From contig NZ_QDFV01000002.1 of the NCBI RefSeq assembly GCF_003075395.1, forward strand, positions 124,001 through 188,000: DNA of 64,000 nucleotides, in the 5' to 3' direction. Shown here one piece after another: positions 40,943 to 50,527 of the stretch. How positions within the stretch are numbered: position 1 is the first letter of the stretch; every line of letters starts with the position of its first letter. The notes under the pieces are model-generated. The model had not been told where the DNA came from, ran no database searches, and saw only the letters and a program-made list of their open reading frames with translations. This stretch comes from Microbacterium sp. TPD7012 (GTDB lineage: Bacteria > Actinomycetota > Actinomycetes > Actinomycetales > Microbacteriaceae). The position numbers were made by a program, and so were the translations under genes.

Positions 40943-41455
40943 TCAGCTGCGGATCTCGCTCGCCGGGGAGGCGACGACCGCGCCGGGCGGGACGTCGCGG
41001 AACACGACGGCGTTCGGACCGATCCGCGCACCGGCGCCGACCGTCACCGCGCCGATCACGACCGCTCCCACACCGATCTCGACGCCGTCCTCGATGGTCG
41101 GGCAGTCGTTCGGGAGCTTGCGGTTGCCGAGGGTCACACCCTGGCGGATCATGACGTTCGCGCCGATCCTGCTGGCCGGATTCACGACGACCCCGACGCC
41201 GTGGCGGAGGCGCAGCCCGGGGCCGACCTCCGTGCTGACCGGCAGCTCGATCCCCATGAAGCCCTCGGTGACGAGCTTGTAGGAGCCGCCGACCACGACG
41301 AAGACGAGGCGGGCGAGCGGGCCACGGCCTGCGCGCCACCGCTGCGCGCTGCGGAACCACCGCAGAACGAATCTGCTCTTCGGGTAGGAGGCGTTCGCCC
41401 GCCGATCGGCCGCCCACGCGGTCCGGTACCGCTGGCGCGGGCTCTGCGCGGTCAT
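40943..41455 (-). CDS. Serine O-acetyltransferase-like hexapeptide-repeat acetyltransferase
   Basis: ATG at 41455 (MTAQSPRQRYRTAWAADR) gives 170 residues. A left-handed beta-helix of hexapeptide repeats is visible: IELPVSTEVGPGLRLRHGVG, VVNPASRIGANVMIRQGVTL, EIGVGAVVIGAVTVGAGARI, and PNAVVFRDVPPGAVVASPAS. CysE-type enzymes acetylate serine, but family members in polysaccharide clusters acetylate sugars or polymer. The start overlaps the stop of the GT2 gene (ATGA). Confidence 0.88.
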   Translation of the reverse strand: MTAQSPRQRYRTAWAADRRANASYPKSRFVLRWFRSAQRWRAGRGPLARLVFVVVGGSYKLVTEGFMGIELPVSTEVGPGLRLRHGVGVVVNPASRIGANVMIRQGVTLGNRKLPNDCPTIEDGVEIGVGAVVIGAVTVGAGARIGPNAVVFRDVPPGAVVASPASEIRS

Positions 41456-42354
41456 CGCGCCGCCACCGCCGCGTCGTCGACCCGTGCGGCGAGCCAGGCC
41501 CGTCGTTCCGCGAGCTTGCGGCGCAGCGCTCGCTGCGCCGACGGCCGATGCCCGTCGAGGGCGCGCCGGAACAGCGCCGAGAAGCGGTCCACCTCGGCGA
41601 GCTTCTCCTTCGCGCTCAGGGAGTCGTCGATCGAGAGCGAGGTGATGCGCGTCGCGGGCGTGCCGATCAGACGCTCGGCGAGAGTCGAGTACGACTCGGC
41701 GATCTCCGTGTTCTCCCACGAGGAGCGTCGCCATGTCTCGGATGCCGTCACCTGGCCCGGGTGCACGCGATAGGCCAGGCCCGGAAGCGCGAGCCGTCGG
41801 ATCCGCGCGCCGCGCTCGGCCATGCGCAGCCAGAGGTCGTAGTCCTCGGTGGGCAGTGAGCGGTAGCCCCCGGCATCGACGATGGCTGAGCGCCGGGCGA
41901 CGAGCGTGGAGTGGGCGACCGGGTTCGTCAGCAGCAGATGCAGGCCGAAGTCCTCGGCGTCGATCCCCGTGGGGCGCGGCACGCCGGGCAGCCCGGAGCC
42001 CCACGTGACGACCGTGGTGAACACCGCATCGGCACCGCCGTCGAGCGCCGTGAGCTGCCGGCGGAATCGACCGGGCAGGACCAGGTCATCGGCATCCATG
42101 CGGGCGACGAGCTCGCTGTCCGTCGCATCGAGCAGATCGGTGAGCGTCGCGGAGACGCCGCGGTTCGGGCGTGACAGCACGCGAACCCTGCGGTCTCCCG
42201 TGCCCCGCGCGGCGCCGGCGGTGTCGTCGGTGCTCCCGTCGTCGAGCACGACGATCTCGGCGTCGCGAGGCAGCGCCCTCAGGGTCGATCGAAGAGCGGA
42301 GGCGATCGTGCCGGCGGCGTTGTAGGCCGGGACGATCACCGAGAGGCGAGGCAT
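41452..42354 (-). CDS. Glycosyltransferase family 2
   Basis: 300 residues from ATG at 42354. GT-A fold: LSVIVPAYNAAGTIASALRS, EIVVLDDGSTDDTAG and the metal-binding ARMDADDLVLPGRFRRQL. No membrane helices. It adds a sugar to the growing polymer unit; the sugar is unknown. Starts one base after the upstream glycosyltransferase ends, and overlaps the acetyltransferase. Confidence 0.92.
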   Translation of the reverse strand: MPRLSVIVPAYNAAGTIASALRSTLRALPRDAEIVVLDDGSTDDTAGAARGTGDRRVRVLSRPNRGVSATLTDLLDATDSELVARMDADDLVLPGRFRRQLTALDGGADAVFTTVVTWGSGLPGVPRPTGIDAEDFGLHLLLTNPVAHSTLVARRSAIVDAGGYRSLPTEDYDLWLRMAERGARIRRLALPGLAYRVHPGQVTASETWRRSSWENTEIAESYSTLAERLIGTPATRITSLSIDDSLSAKEKLAEVDRFSALFRRALDGHRPSAQRALRRKLAERRAWLAARVDDAAVAAR

Positions 42355-43263
42355 CTACATGCCCCGTCCGCGCTTGTTGAGCGCGGAGACGACCCGCTCT
42401 CCCGACACGACTCCCATGCCGACCAGCATCGCCAGGTACGCGCGCGGCTGGCGGGCGTCGTGGCCGATGGCCCGTCGGGCCCAGGAGCGCGCCTGCGGCC
42501 GGTCGCCCAGGGCACCGTGCGCGAAGGCGATCTGGCCCTCGATGCGCGCCTGGCCCTCTCCGCTCCGTGTGAACTCGGGGTGCTTGGCCAGCAGGTAGCT
42601 CAGACCGTCGGCGATCCCCTGCCACTTCTCGCTGAAGTACGAGGTGCGGTCCCAGTGGATGATCGTGAGCGCCTCGGGCACCGCCCGCACGCGGCCGACC
42701 TTGGCGGCGCGGAGCAGCAGATCGTAGTCCTCGCCGTATGACGCGGGAAGCTCCTCGTCGACCAGCCCCAGTGCGCCCTTGAGCACCTCGGCGCGGATCA
42801 CGAAGGACGACGGATGCAGCTCGGTGATGCGCGATCGCAGCAGGTCGTCCAGATCCACCGACGCGGGGGAGTGGCGCTCGTGCTTTCCGCCCGCGGAGTG
42901 GATCTCGATACCGGTCGCGGCGAGCACGACCTCGGGGTCGTCGAACAGCGGCAGCTGCGCGCTCAGCTTGCCCGGCTTCCACTCGTCGTCGTCATCGCAG
43001 AACGCGATGAGAGGCGCACTCGCCTCCAGGATGCCCGTGTTGCGGGCACCCGCGAGCCCCGGAGTCCTCGCGTTGTTGACGGCGCGCAGGACGTGCGGGC
43101 CGCGCTCGAGGTCGTCGAGCTCGTCTATCGGCGTGCCGTCATAGACGAGGACCACCTCGATCGGGTGGACGTGTTCCTGCGCGAAGACGGATGCCACGGC
43201 GCGACGAAGCAGCTGCGGACGGTCTCGCGTCGCCATGACGACGCTAACGATCGGTTGCACCAT
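42355..43263 (-). CDS. Glycosyltransferase family 2
   Basis: 302 residues from ATG at 43263. VSVVMATRDRPQLLRRAVAS, VVLVYDGTPIDELDD, NNARTPGLAGARNTGILEAS and FCDDDDEWKPGKL (the DxD-type site) are standard for the GT2 family. The C-terminal 60 residues resemble a TPR-like helical tail (GQARIEGQIAFAHGALGDRP). Transcribed with the next GT2 gene. ACTCCCCAAAG lies just upstream. Confidence 0.92.
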   Translation of the reverse strand: MVQPIVSVVMATRDRPQLLRRAVASVFAQEHVHPIEVVLVYDGTPIDELDDLERGPHVLRAVNNARTPGLAGARNTGILEASAPLIAFCDDDDEWKPGKLSAQLPLFDDPEVVLAATGIEIHSAGGKHERHSPASVDLDDLLRSRITELHPSSFVIRAEVLKGALGLVDEELPASYGEDYDLLLRAAKVGRVRAVPEALTIIHWDRTSYFSEKWQGIADGLSYLLAKHPEFTRSGEGQARIEGQIAFAHGALGDRPQARSWARRAIGHDARQPRAYLAMLVGMGVVSGERVVSALNKRGRGM

Positions 43264-43323
43264 TGACTCCCCAAAGTCTTGGTCGATGCCACGCGCTCCC
43301 CTTCAGGCGTGACGGGCTACATC

Positions 43324-44613
43324 CTACCGGTTCGACGAGGGCGGCGACAACGTCGTTCTCAGCTCCCGCATGGCCAGCGCCGCGGCGGGGAAGGTGAGGA
43401 TCAGGCCGTTGGGCAGCACGCCGTAGAAGAAAACCTCGACGAGGATCACGAGCTGCACGGTGTGCAGCACCAGCATCGCGGTGCTGCGGCCGCGGATCGT
43501 GGCGAAGTACATCCACACCAGGGCGCCGACGAAGCAGATCAGTGCGGGGAAGCCGTGCGAGAACATCACCATCCACAGATGGCCCTGCGTCCCGGCCGAC
43601 GGCGCCCCGTCGGTGAACGAGGGGCGCGGTGCCCCGTAGCCGAAGAGCGGCGACTGCAGGGTGCGGACGAACGTCTCCTCGTAGAGGTTCGCGCGATCCT
43701 CCGTCGAGGAGCTCGTCTCGACGCGATCGGTGAGCTTACTGCCCACGTCGAGGGCGATCGCGGCGACGGCCGCCACCACGCCGATGACGGTGAGCAGCAG
43801 CACCTGCCGGAGTCGGCCGGCCATCGCGAAGCGGAAGAACAGGTAGGCGGCGGCCACCGCGAGTCCGATGAACATGCCGCGGTTGAGGGTGAGGAAGGCC
43901 GGGATGAGCGAGAGCGGGATGGCGAGCAGCAGCAGCCAGAAGACCTTGCCGCGGCGGATGAGGGTCATGTAAGCGACCACCATCGGGAGAGTCACCGAGT
44001 AGACGTTGCCCCAGCCGTTCGTATAGAGGAACGGTGCAGAGGGTCGCGGATCGAGCGCGAGCCAGCTCTCGGGGTTGAACTGCGTCAGCCGCCGCACCAC
44101 CATCTCGCTGATGAGCTCGTTGGCCTGGAGACCCTGCGGCAGGATGTACGACAGCGGCGTGCGAAAGGCGAACTCGGGTGCCATGACACCCGCGAAGCCG
44201 CCGAGGACCGCCCACAGCCAGAAGAGCGTCATCAGCCCGAGCACGTAGCGCAGGGTGAGCGTCTCCTTCGCGTTGTACACGTAGACGAAGACGACGGTGA
44301 TGGTCGCATACAGCAGGGCACGGTAGACGAACCCGATGAGGCGGCCCGACGTGTCTATGCCGATGACCGACGCGCACATGAGGACCATGAACAGCAGCCA
44401 GATCGCGAAGCCGCGGGGGACCCGGATGCCGCCGCGTCTGACCATGAGCACGACCATGCATCCGGCCAGCGGGATCCAGGCCATCTCGGCGACCCCGAGA
44501 CCCCACCAGAGGGGGAACAGTGCGAGCATCGCCGTGAAGGGCCACCGAGGCAGGGCGGCGCGGGCGACCGTCGACGGGGGCGTCGCACCGACGACGGCGA
44601 GATCCGTACGCAC
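43324..44613 (-). CDS. O-antigen polymerase/ligase-like (Wzy-type) membrane protein
   Basis: 429 residues from GTG at 44613, with 10-12 hydrophobic helices. A large outside loop (about 180-230: PLSYILPQGLQANELISEMV, LAVDPRPSAPFLYTNGWG) sits where Wzy/WaaL-type proteins have their catalytic loop, and FLTLNRGMFIGLAVAAAY is a typical helix with the RGM motif. It polymerises lipid-linked repeat units outside the membrane. TATCCT upstream on the minus strand (near 44650) is a plausible -10 in the region shared with the divergent Wzz gene. Confidence 0.88.
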   Translation of the reverse strand: MRTDLAVVGATPPSTVARAALPRWPFTAMLALFPLWWGLGVAEMAWIPLAGCMVVLMVRRGGIRVPRGFAIWLLFMVLMCASVIGIDTSGRLIGFVYRALLYATITVVFVYVYNAKETLTLRYVLGLMTLFWLWAVLGGFAGVMAPEFAFRTPLSYILPQGLQANELISEMVVRRLTQFNPESWLALDPRPSAPFLYTNGWGNVYSVTLPMVVAYMTLIRRGKVFWLLLLAIPLSLIPAFLTLNRGMFIGLAVAAAYLFFRFAMAGRLRQVLLLTVIGVVAAVAAIALDVGSKLTDRVETSSSTEDRANLYEETFVRTLQSPLFGYGAPRPSFTDGAPSAGTQGHLWMVMFSHGFPALICFVGALVWMYFATIRGRSTAMLVLHTVQLVILVEVFFYGVLPNGLILTFPAAALAMRELRTTLSPPSSNR

Positions 44614-44727
44614 GCGTCCTCCGTTTTCACTCAGGCTCCGCCCCTAGGATAGGCCCACGGACACTGAAGAGGGCTGGGAGCCCGGGGGTCGACACAGGCG
44701 CGCTCGCAGTCGAGGGGAAGATCGTTG

Positions 44728-46284
44728 ATGGACGAGGATCAGGGAAGCACGACGACGCTCGGATTCGAGCAGTACGTTTTCGTGCTCAAGCGGCAGTGGC
44801 GGGTGATCCTCGCCGCGACGGTGCTCGGGGGCATCGCGGCAGCGGGATATCTCGTGGTCGCGCAGCAGACCGTCACGGCCACCACGACGATCAACCTCAA
44901 CGTGATCACGACCGAGCCGTTCAGTGCGCAGAAGGCGGCGTCCGGTCTGCTCGACGATGCGACCGAGACGGCCATCGCCCGTTCGCACGTGGTCGCCTCG
45001 CGCGCGTCCGATCTTCTCGACGGCGATCTCAGCCCGAGTGAGATCCGCGCCGCTTCCACGGTGACGACCTCGTCGGGTGCGGCTGTCGTCACGGTCGACT
45101 TCGATGCGGACAGCTCTGCGGAGGCCATCAAGGGGGCGGATGCCGTCGCCTCCGCGTACCTGTCCTTCCGCAGCGATCAGGCGCAGGAGCGCATCACGGT
45201 GATGGTGACCAATCTCACCGAGCGCATCGATGCGCTCAACACGACTCTCGGCGAGGCCAACCAGGCGCTCGTCAGCGCCGATGTGACCAGCGCCGCCTAC
45301 GCGCAGGCGACGACGCAGCGCCAGCAGATCCTCACCGAGCTCGACGGACTGCTCTCGCAGCGCAACGGTCTGCAGAGCGTCGACACGACCGGCGGCATCG
45401 TCCTCTCGGCCGCCGAGGACAACGAACTCGGTTTCGCGCCGGGACGCACCGTGACCCTGCTCACGGGCATCGCCGCAGGACTCGTCCTCGGGCTCATCGC
45501 CGCGTTCGTCTGGAATCCCTTCGATCGCCGGCTGCGCAACGCCAAGGAGATGTCACGGGCGCTCCGGGCCCCGGTGTTCGCGACGGTCGATGCGCGGCGT
45601 GAAGACGTGCCGGCGCGCGGTGCCGCGGCCGATTCGCTGCGCGTCACCCGCGAGCGTCTCCTCGTCGACATCTATCTGGGCACGACGGTCCTGGTCATCG
45701 ACGCGACGCACCGCACGGAGACGTCGCCGACCGCGGTCAACCTCGCGGTCGTGACCGCGCAGGCAGGACACGACGTGCAGTTCATCGTCCCGGAGGGCAC
45801 GGACGAGTTCCACGAGCACCTGCGCGCGGCACTCGCGCTCGAGGAGGAGGAAGCCGGCACGGCGACCTCCGCGACCATCCCCTCTCTGCGCGTGTTCTCG
45901 GCGACCGACGAGGGTGACGAGTACCAGGGAGACCTGCTGCTCACCGATCAGACCTACGCGGCGATCGAGAACGCCGGCAGCGACGAGATCACGTTCCTCG
46001 TGCTCTCGTCGGCCGCTCATCCCGCGAGCATCCTCGCCGGTCTGCGGGTCGCGCAGTCGGTCGTGGTCGTCACGCGCGAGCGTGACACGACCACTTCCGA
46101 GATCCGCTGGATCAGGGAAGAGGCCGACGGGATCGACACGCGGATCCTCGGGGCGATCGCGGAGCGCGGCCTGCCGCGCGCGCAGCGCAAGGAGTCGGGC
46201 ATCGCCTGGCCGTTCCCCGCACGCAGCGAGCGGGCGGCGACCCTGCGCCACGAGGCGCGCAACCCGGTGGCAGCGGACTCCTGA
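44728..46284 (+). CDS. Polysaccharide chain-length determinant (Wzz/CpsC) fused to an ATPase-like domain without a P-loop
   Basis: ATG 44728 behind GAGGGGAAG, 518 residues. The N-terminal Wzz domain has two membrane helices (VILAATVLGGIAAAGYLVVA; VTLLTGIAAGLVLGLIAAFV) around a long coiled-coil. The C-terminal 220 residues have the layout of a bacterial tyrosine-kinase (CpsD-like) domain: LRVTRERLL, TTVLVIDATHRTETSPTAVN, LAVVTAQAGHDVQFIV and ITFLVLSSAA. The Walker A motif GxxxGKT is replaced by DATHRTETS, so ATP binding is doubtful. It has no Tyr-rich tail. It probably regulates chain length structurally. Confidence 0.87.
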   Translation: MDEDQGSTTTLGFEQYVFVLKRQWRVILAATVLGGIAAAGYLVVAQQTVTATTTINLNVITTEPFSAQKAASGLLDDATETAIARSHVVASRASDLLDGDLSPSEIRAASTVTTSSGAAVVTVDFDADSSAEAIKGADAVASAYLSFRSDQAQERITVMVTNLTERIDALNTTLGEANQALVSADVTSAAYAQATTQRQQILTELDGLLSQRNGLQSVDTTGGIVLSAAEDNELGFAPGRTVTLLTGIAAGLVLGLIAAFVWNPFDRRLRNAKEMSRALRAPVFATVDARREDVPARGAAADSLRVTRERLLVDIYLGTTVLVIDATHRTETSPTAVNLAVVTAQAGHDVQFIVPEGTDEFHEHLRAALALEEEEAGTATSATIPSLRVFSATDEGDEYQGDLLLTDQTYAAIENAGSDEITFLVLSSAAHPASILAGLRVAQSVVVVTRERDTTTSEIRWIREEADGIDTRILGAIAERGLPRAQRKESGIAWPFPARSERAATLRHEARNPVAADS

Positions 46285-46294
46285 CACACGCCGA

Positions 46295-46327
46295 CGCGCC
46301 GGCCGTCCGATGGACGCGACCGGCGCG
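46295..46327. terminator. Bidirectional hairpin between convergent Wzz and CDP-alcohol transferase genes
   Basis: Arms CGCGCCGG and CCGGCGCG (46295-46302, 46320-46327) with an inner GTCC/GGAC pair around GAT. No clear T-run. Confidence 0.55.
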
Positions 46328-46332
46328 GGGGA

Positions 46333-47058
46333 TCAGCGTGCGACGAGCTTGCGGTACTTGCGCCGCATCGACGCCGCCGTGTGCACGAGGTTGATCGCGA
46401 ACAGGAGTGCGTAGACCACGGCGAAAGCGGGCGGGAACGCCCAGAGCGCGAAGCTCCAGCAGAGCACCCCGGTGTCGGTCGGCAGGAGGAAGAGCGACTT
46501 GCGCAGCCCGCTGCCCTCCTCGGCCTCGCCGCCGGAGTTGCGCACCAGCTGCTCGGCCAGGATCTGACTCATGAACTGCCCGACGCTCATCACGGTGAAC
46601 AGCAGCGCGATGATCGCGACCCAGACGAGCTCCGGGCGGTGGAGCACGACCGCGACCGCCACGGTCAGGTGGATCGCCGGCGTGCGGATCGCATCGACCA
46701 CGTGGTCGAGCCACTCGCCGGCCGGGCTCGATGTCCCGGTGAGGCGGGCGACCTGGCCGTCGGCGGAGTCGAAGACATAGCCCAGGGCCAGGAGCGCGGC
46801 CGTCAGCAGCGCCGACCACCACGTCGGACCTACGACGATCATCAGAGCCAGCCCGGCCGCCGACAGGATCGCGCTGATCGTGGTGACCGCGTTGGGGGTG
46901 AGCCCCAGCGCCGAGGATCCGGCAGCGATCCCACGGGCCAGCCGACGGTTCACCCAGCGGGTGTACGCGGGCACCCCCGCGCCGCTCTTCTGGGCGCGGT
47001 TGAGGTCTGCGAGGTACTCGCGGAAACCGGGCCGACTCTGTGAGATCACTCCCGTCAT
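46333..47058 (-). CDS. CDP-alcohol phosphatidyltransferase family protein
   Basis: 241 residues, ATG at 47058 overlapping the surface-protein stop (ATGA). The signature D-x2-D-G-x2-A-R-x8-G-x3-D-x3-D is complete: DSADGQVARLTG, then PAGEWLDHVVD. Six or so membrane helices. The family joins a CDP-activated alcohol or inositol to a second alcohol. In this cluster it could make a polymer lipid anchor or a phospho-polyol unit using the product of the 37584 enzyme (inferred). Confidence 0.92.
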   Translation of the reverse strand: MTGVISQSRPGFREYLADLNRAQKSGAGVPAYTRWVNRRLARGIAAGSSALGLTPNAVTTISAILSAAGLALMIVVGPTWWSALLTAALLALGYVFDSADGQVARLTGTSSPAGEWLDHVVDAIRTPAIHLTVAVAVVLHRPELVWVAIIALLFTVMSVGQFMSQILAEQLVRNSGGEAEEGSGLRKSLFLLPTDTGVLCWSFALWAFPPAFAVVYALLFAINLVHTAASMRRKYRKLVAR

Positions 47059-50000
47059 GATGTCACGGCGGACAGCTCGAAACTATGGCTCGGAGTCGAG
47101 CGGTAGTTCGAGTGCACCTCGACCGCGATCACGTTGGCACCCGCCACGAAGGCCGAGGCCGGGACATCGAACACGAACGGCGTGCTGACGGCGGCGGCAG
47201 CAGACACCGCGGCGTTCGCATAGGTGCCCTGCGTGACGGCACCCGCGTTCAGGTTCTTCCGTGCGACCTCGATGCCGTTGACGTAGACCACGACACCGTC
47301 ATCGGCTCGCGTCGTCACGGTCAGCTTCGTGAAGTCGACCGACGAGAGCGTGATCGGGTGCCGGTAGTAGCTCGTGATCGGACGCGGGCTCAGCGTGGTG
47401 TCGAGCGGAGTCGCGAGCTCGGTGTGCCCCCAGCCGAACGCGCCGGTGCCGGAGGTCCAGGTCGAGGCGTCGAAGTCCGTCGCCGCCCAGTTCGCGGGCG
47501 TCGCGTCGTTCGAGAACAGGTACGACCAGGCCGAACCTGCCGACACGACCGTGGTGACGGCGGGCTCCGGCTCGGGCTCCGGCTCGGGCTCGGGCTCCGG
47601 CTCGGGCTCGGGCTCTGCCGGCGGGGCCGGCTGGGTGCCGATCGTCGCCACGGCCTCGAGTTCGAAGCTGTGGCTCGGCGTGGTCCGGTAGTTCGAGTGG
47701 ACCGAGGCCGAGATCACGTTGGTGCCGGTGGTGAACAGGTTGCCCGGCACGGTGATCGTCACGGGGTTCGCGAGCGCGGCGGCAGCGCCGACGGCGACGT
47801 TGGCATAGGTGCCGACACCCGCCGTCCCGGCGTCGACGTTCTTGCGCAGGACCTCGGTGCCGTTGACGTAGAGGACGATGCCGTCATCCGCGCGAGTCGT
47901 GATCTTCACCGACTCGACCACCGCGGCGTTCGCCACCTGGAACGTCTGCCGGTAGAAGGAGGCGAGCGGCTTCGGCGTGACGCTGGTCGTCAGCGTCGTG
48001 CCGAGGGTCGTCTGTCCCCAGCCGAGCGGAGCGGCGCCGGTCTGCCACGACGTGCTGTCGTAGCCCGGGGTCGTCCAGGCGCCGGTCGGACCGGTCGCGT
48101 TGTAGAGGTAGGACCAGTTGGATCCCGCCGCGACGAGCGTGGCCGTGGTCGGCTGCGCCGGAGGCGCCACCGCCGTCACCCCGGCCGTCGATGCCGAGGC
48201 GTTGCCCCGTGCGTCGATGGCGCGGACGAAGTAGAGCGTGTCGGCAGGTGCGGCGGGGAGCGTCGCCGTGGTGCCGGTCACCGTGGCGACGACCCGATCC
48301 TTGCGGAGCACCTGGTAGGCCGTGACGCCGCGGTTGTCCGTCGAGGCGCCCCACGTGAGGGCCACGCCGTCGGGCTTCGTGTTCACGACGAGGTTCGTCG
48401 GCGTCGTCGGCGCGACGATGTCGCGCTGACCGTGGCGGACGAAGCCGCCCGACCACTGCCGCACGTAGCCGGGCTGGGTGGAGTAGGTCCAGTCACCGCC
48501 CTGCCACAGAGTGCCGGTCGAGTCGACGAACAGGGCCCAGGAGCCGGCGCCGCGGTTGGTGTCGAAGTCGCCGTTGAAGCTCGGGATGCGCGCACCCGTC
48601 GAGGCGCTCCATGCGCCGGAGCCGTAGACGGCATCCGCAGCGGTCCAGGCCGTGCCGACCGGGTTCCATGTCGTCGAGCCGTCGTACTGCGTCTCGAAGC
48701 AGTGGCAACCGCCGTACACGGCGTTGCCGTCGGTCGCGATCGCCTGGAAGTCGCCGCCGGCGTTGCCGACGGACGAGCTCTGCAGCGTGAGACCGTCACG
48801 GGAGTAGCTGAACAGCGAGTGCTCGGATCCCCCCAGCCAGACGCGGTTGCCGACTTCGAGGACCGCCTGCTGGTAGCCGGTCCTGCCGCTGTTGCGGTTC
48901 GAGAAGACGACGGCCCACGGGAACAGGTCGGTGTTCGCCGTCGACATCGCCGCCGCCTTGTCGGCCGGGCGGCCCTTCGACATCGTGAAGAAGCCGGCGA
49001 AGTAGGCGCGGTCACCCTGTGCGGATGCGTCCACGCTCATGACGGTGCCGTTGAACTCGGGGTTCCACGTGCCGTCGGGCGTGCCGTTGGAGACGTTGAA
49101 GCGCACGGCGCCACGCGTGTAGCTCTGCGTGGTGGAGGTGCCCCCGGTGGAGTGGGTGAAGACGCCGGCCGCGTAGAGCCATCCGCCCTGCACGTCGAGC
49201 GTGCGCACGACGGGGATGCCGCCGCTGAGCGCGTTGATGAGGCGGCCGGTGAATGCCGTGTCGATCGCACCCGTGGTCGCGTTGAGGACCACGAGGCCCG
49301 CAGCGTTCTGGCCGTTCACCTGGGTGAAGAACCCGCCGACCGCGACCCGGTTGCCGGGGAGCGGCGCGAGCGCCTTGACCTGGTTGTTGAAGGTCGGCCG
49401 GAAGGTCGGGATGAACTCGGCCGTATCGCGCTGGAAGGCCGCGAGGTAGGCCTGCGACTGCGCGCTGCCACCGCCTGCGGTCTTCTGCACGGTGGTGAAG
49501 TTTCCTCCGACGAAGACCGTGCTCCCGACCTCGGTGAACGCCGAGACCTCGTTGCTGCCCTCGGTCGAGGCGGCGCCGGCGCCGAGGCCGGCGACTCCCC
49601 AGTTCTGCGTCTGGGCGAAGCTGTCGACGACGGCCTGGTTCGCGATCGCGGCGGTGCCGGTCGCGGGGATGCTCTCGAACGACGCGGTGGACAGCTGCGG
49701 ACGGATGAACACCTGGGTGAACGGTCGGGCGTAGCCGGTGTTGGTGTCCTTCGACCAGAGGTAGCTCGAGCTCGCGGGGTTGCCGCGGATGTTGCTGCCG
49801 AAGCCGAAGCCCATCGCCCAGCCCTCGGTCGCACCGGTGATGGTGCGGACGCGGACGTAATTGTTGTCGTTGCCGAAGTTCGAGGTGTTGCCGCCGCTGC
49901 GGGTCACACCGCCCACCTTGTACTGATTGACGCGCTGCTCGTTGTTGAACATCCAGGTCCACTTGTCACGCGGGCTGGAAAACGTGAACGTGAAGTCCTG

Positions 50001-50498
50001 CCAGGTCGTGCCGGCCGTGTTCGTCGCACGGACCAGACGGACGCCGTCGGCGAGGTTCTTGATCGGCTGGTTGTTGGCCAGCTGATCGATCAGCTCACCG
50101 GACAGCTGGCGCGGCTTGAACGCCGCTTCGCCGGTGATGTCGGTGCGCACCTGCTCGGGCGAGCCCGAGCCGTTGGTCGACGTCGACCATGCCTCGCGGC
50201 CTCGTCCGACGAGCAGCCATCCGCCGCCGTTCGACGTCTGGTCGCAGTAGAACTGGTCGGCGGCGACCATGGCCTGCGTCTTGAGCCAGTAGACGCCGTT
50301 CTGCGACTGCGGGTTGCGCTGCTTGATCTCCCAGCACGACGCGGCGGCGGTGATCTCGGTCAGGCCGTCGGCCGTCGGGAGCGTGGGCTCTGCCGCCGTC
50401 GCAGCCGACACCGGAGTGAACAGCGCGGCGATCGTGAGGGCAGCGGTCGCCGCGGCGACCGCGATGCGGCCGGAGCGACGTGAGGTGGAGCGAGTCAT
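47055..50498 (-). CDS. Large secreted surface protein: fibrinogen-like N-terminus, propeller-like repeats, FN3, two jelly-roll repeats
   Basis: ATG at 50498 (MTRSTSRRSGRIAVAAATAA) gives 1147 residues with a cleavable signal peptide. After it is a fibrinogen-like region (CWEIKQRNPQSQNGVYWLKT, FYCDQTSNGGGWLLVGRG). Repeats of about 60 residues (for example GGFFTQVNGQNAAGLVVLN and VFVGGNFTTVQ) follow, like a delta-60/beta-propeller. An FN3 domain (PTTPTNLVVNTKPDGVALTW) comes next. Two similar C-terminal domains of about 155 residues (SNWSYLYNATGPTGAW; SAWSYLFSNDATPANW) are separated by an EP-repeat linker. No LPXTG is seen. It may bind the polymer or surfaces; the family is not named. Confidence 0.82.
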   Translation of the reverse strand: MTRSTSRRSGRIAVAAATAALTIAALFTPVSAATAAEPTLPTADGLTEITAAASCWEIKQRNPQSQNGVYWLKTQAMVAADQFYCDQTSNGGGWLLVGRGREAWSTSTNGSGSPEQVRTDITGEAAFKPRQLSGELIDQLANNQPIKNLADGVRLVRATNTAGTTWQDFTFTFSSPRDKWTWMFNNEQRVNQYKVGGVTRSGGNTSNFGNDNNYVRVRTITGATEGWAMGFGFGSNIRGNPASSSYLWSKDTNTGYARPFTQVFIRPQLSTASFESIPATGTAAIANQAVVDSFAQTQNWGVAGLGAGAASTEGSNEVSAFTEVGSTVFVGGNFTTVQKTAGGGSAQSQAYLAAFQRDTAEFIPTFRPTFNNQVKALAPLPGNRVAVGGFFTQVNGQNAAGLVVLNATTGAIDTAFTGRLINALSGGIPVVRTLDVQGGWLYAAGVFTHSTGGTSTTQSYTRGAVRFNVSNGTPDGTWNPEFNGTVMSVDASAQGDRAYFAGFFTMSKGRPADKAAAMSTANTDLFPWAVVFSNRNSGRTGYQQAVLEVGNRVWLGGSEHSLFSYSRDGLTLQSSSVGNAGGDFQAIATDGNAVYGGCHCFETQYDGSTTWNPVGTAWTAADAVYGSGAWSASTGARIPSFNGDFDTNRGAGSWALFVDSTGTLWQGGDWTYSTQPGYVRQWSGGFVRHGQRDIVAPTTPTNLVVNTKPDGVALTWGASTDNRGVTAYQVLRKDRVVATVTGTTATLPAAPADTLYFVRAIDARGNASASTAGVTAVAPPAQPTTATLVAAGSNWSYLYNATGPTGAWTTPGYDSTSWQTGAAPLGWGQTTLGTTLTTSVTPKPLASFYRQTFQVANAAVVESVKITTRADDGIVLYVNGTEVLRKNVDAGTAGVGTYANVAVGAAAALANPVTITVPGNLFTTGTNVISASVHSNYRTTPSHSFELEAVATIGTQPAPPAEPEPEPEPEPEPEPEPEPAVTTVVSAGSAWSYLFSNDATPANWAATDFDASTWTSGTGAFGWGHTELATPLDTTLSPRPITSYYRHPITLSSVDFTKLTVTTRADDGVVVYVNGIEVARKNLNAGAVTQGTYANAAVSAAAAVSTPFVFDVPASAFVAGANVIAVEVHSNYRSTPSHSFELSAVTS
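47562..47614. repeat. EP-repeat linker in the surface protein gene
   Basis: Tandem GGCTCC/GGCTCG hexamers encode about nine Glu-Pro repeats on the minus strand, a rigid spacer between the two C-terminal jelly-roll-like domains. Confidence 0.85.
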
Positions 50499-50527
50499 TG
50501 CAGGGCGCCTTTCGTCAGCAGCCGTGT

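Noticed and set aside
47562..47614. Possible microsatellite of regulatory type
   Set aside because: In frame with the surface protein and encodes Glu-Pro repeats.
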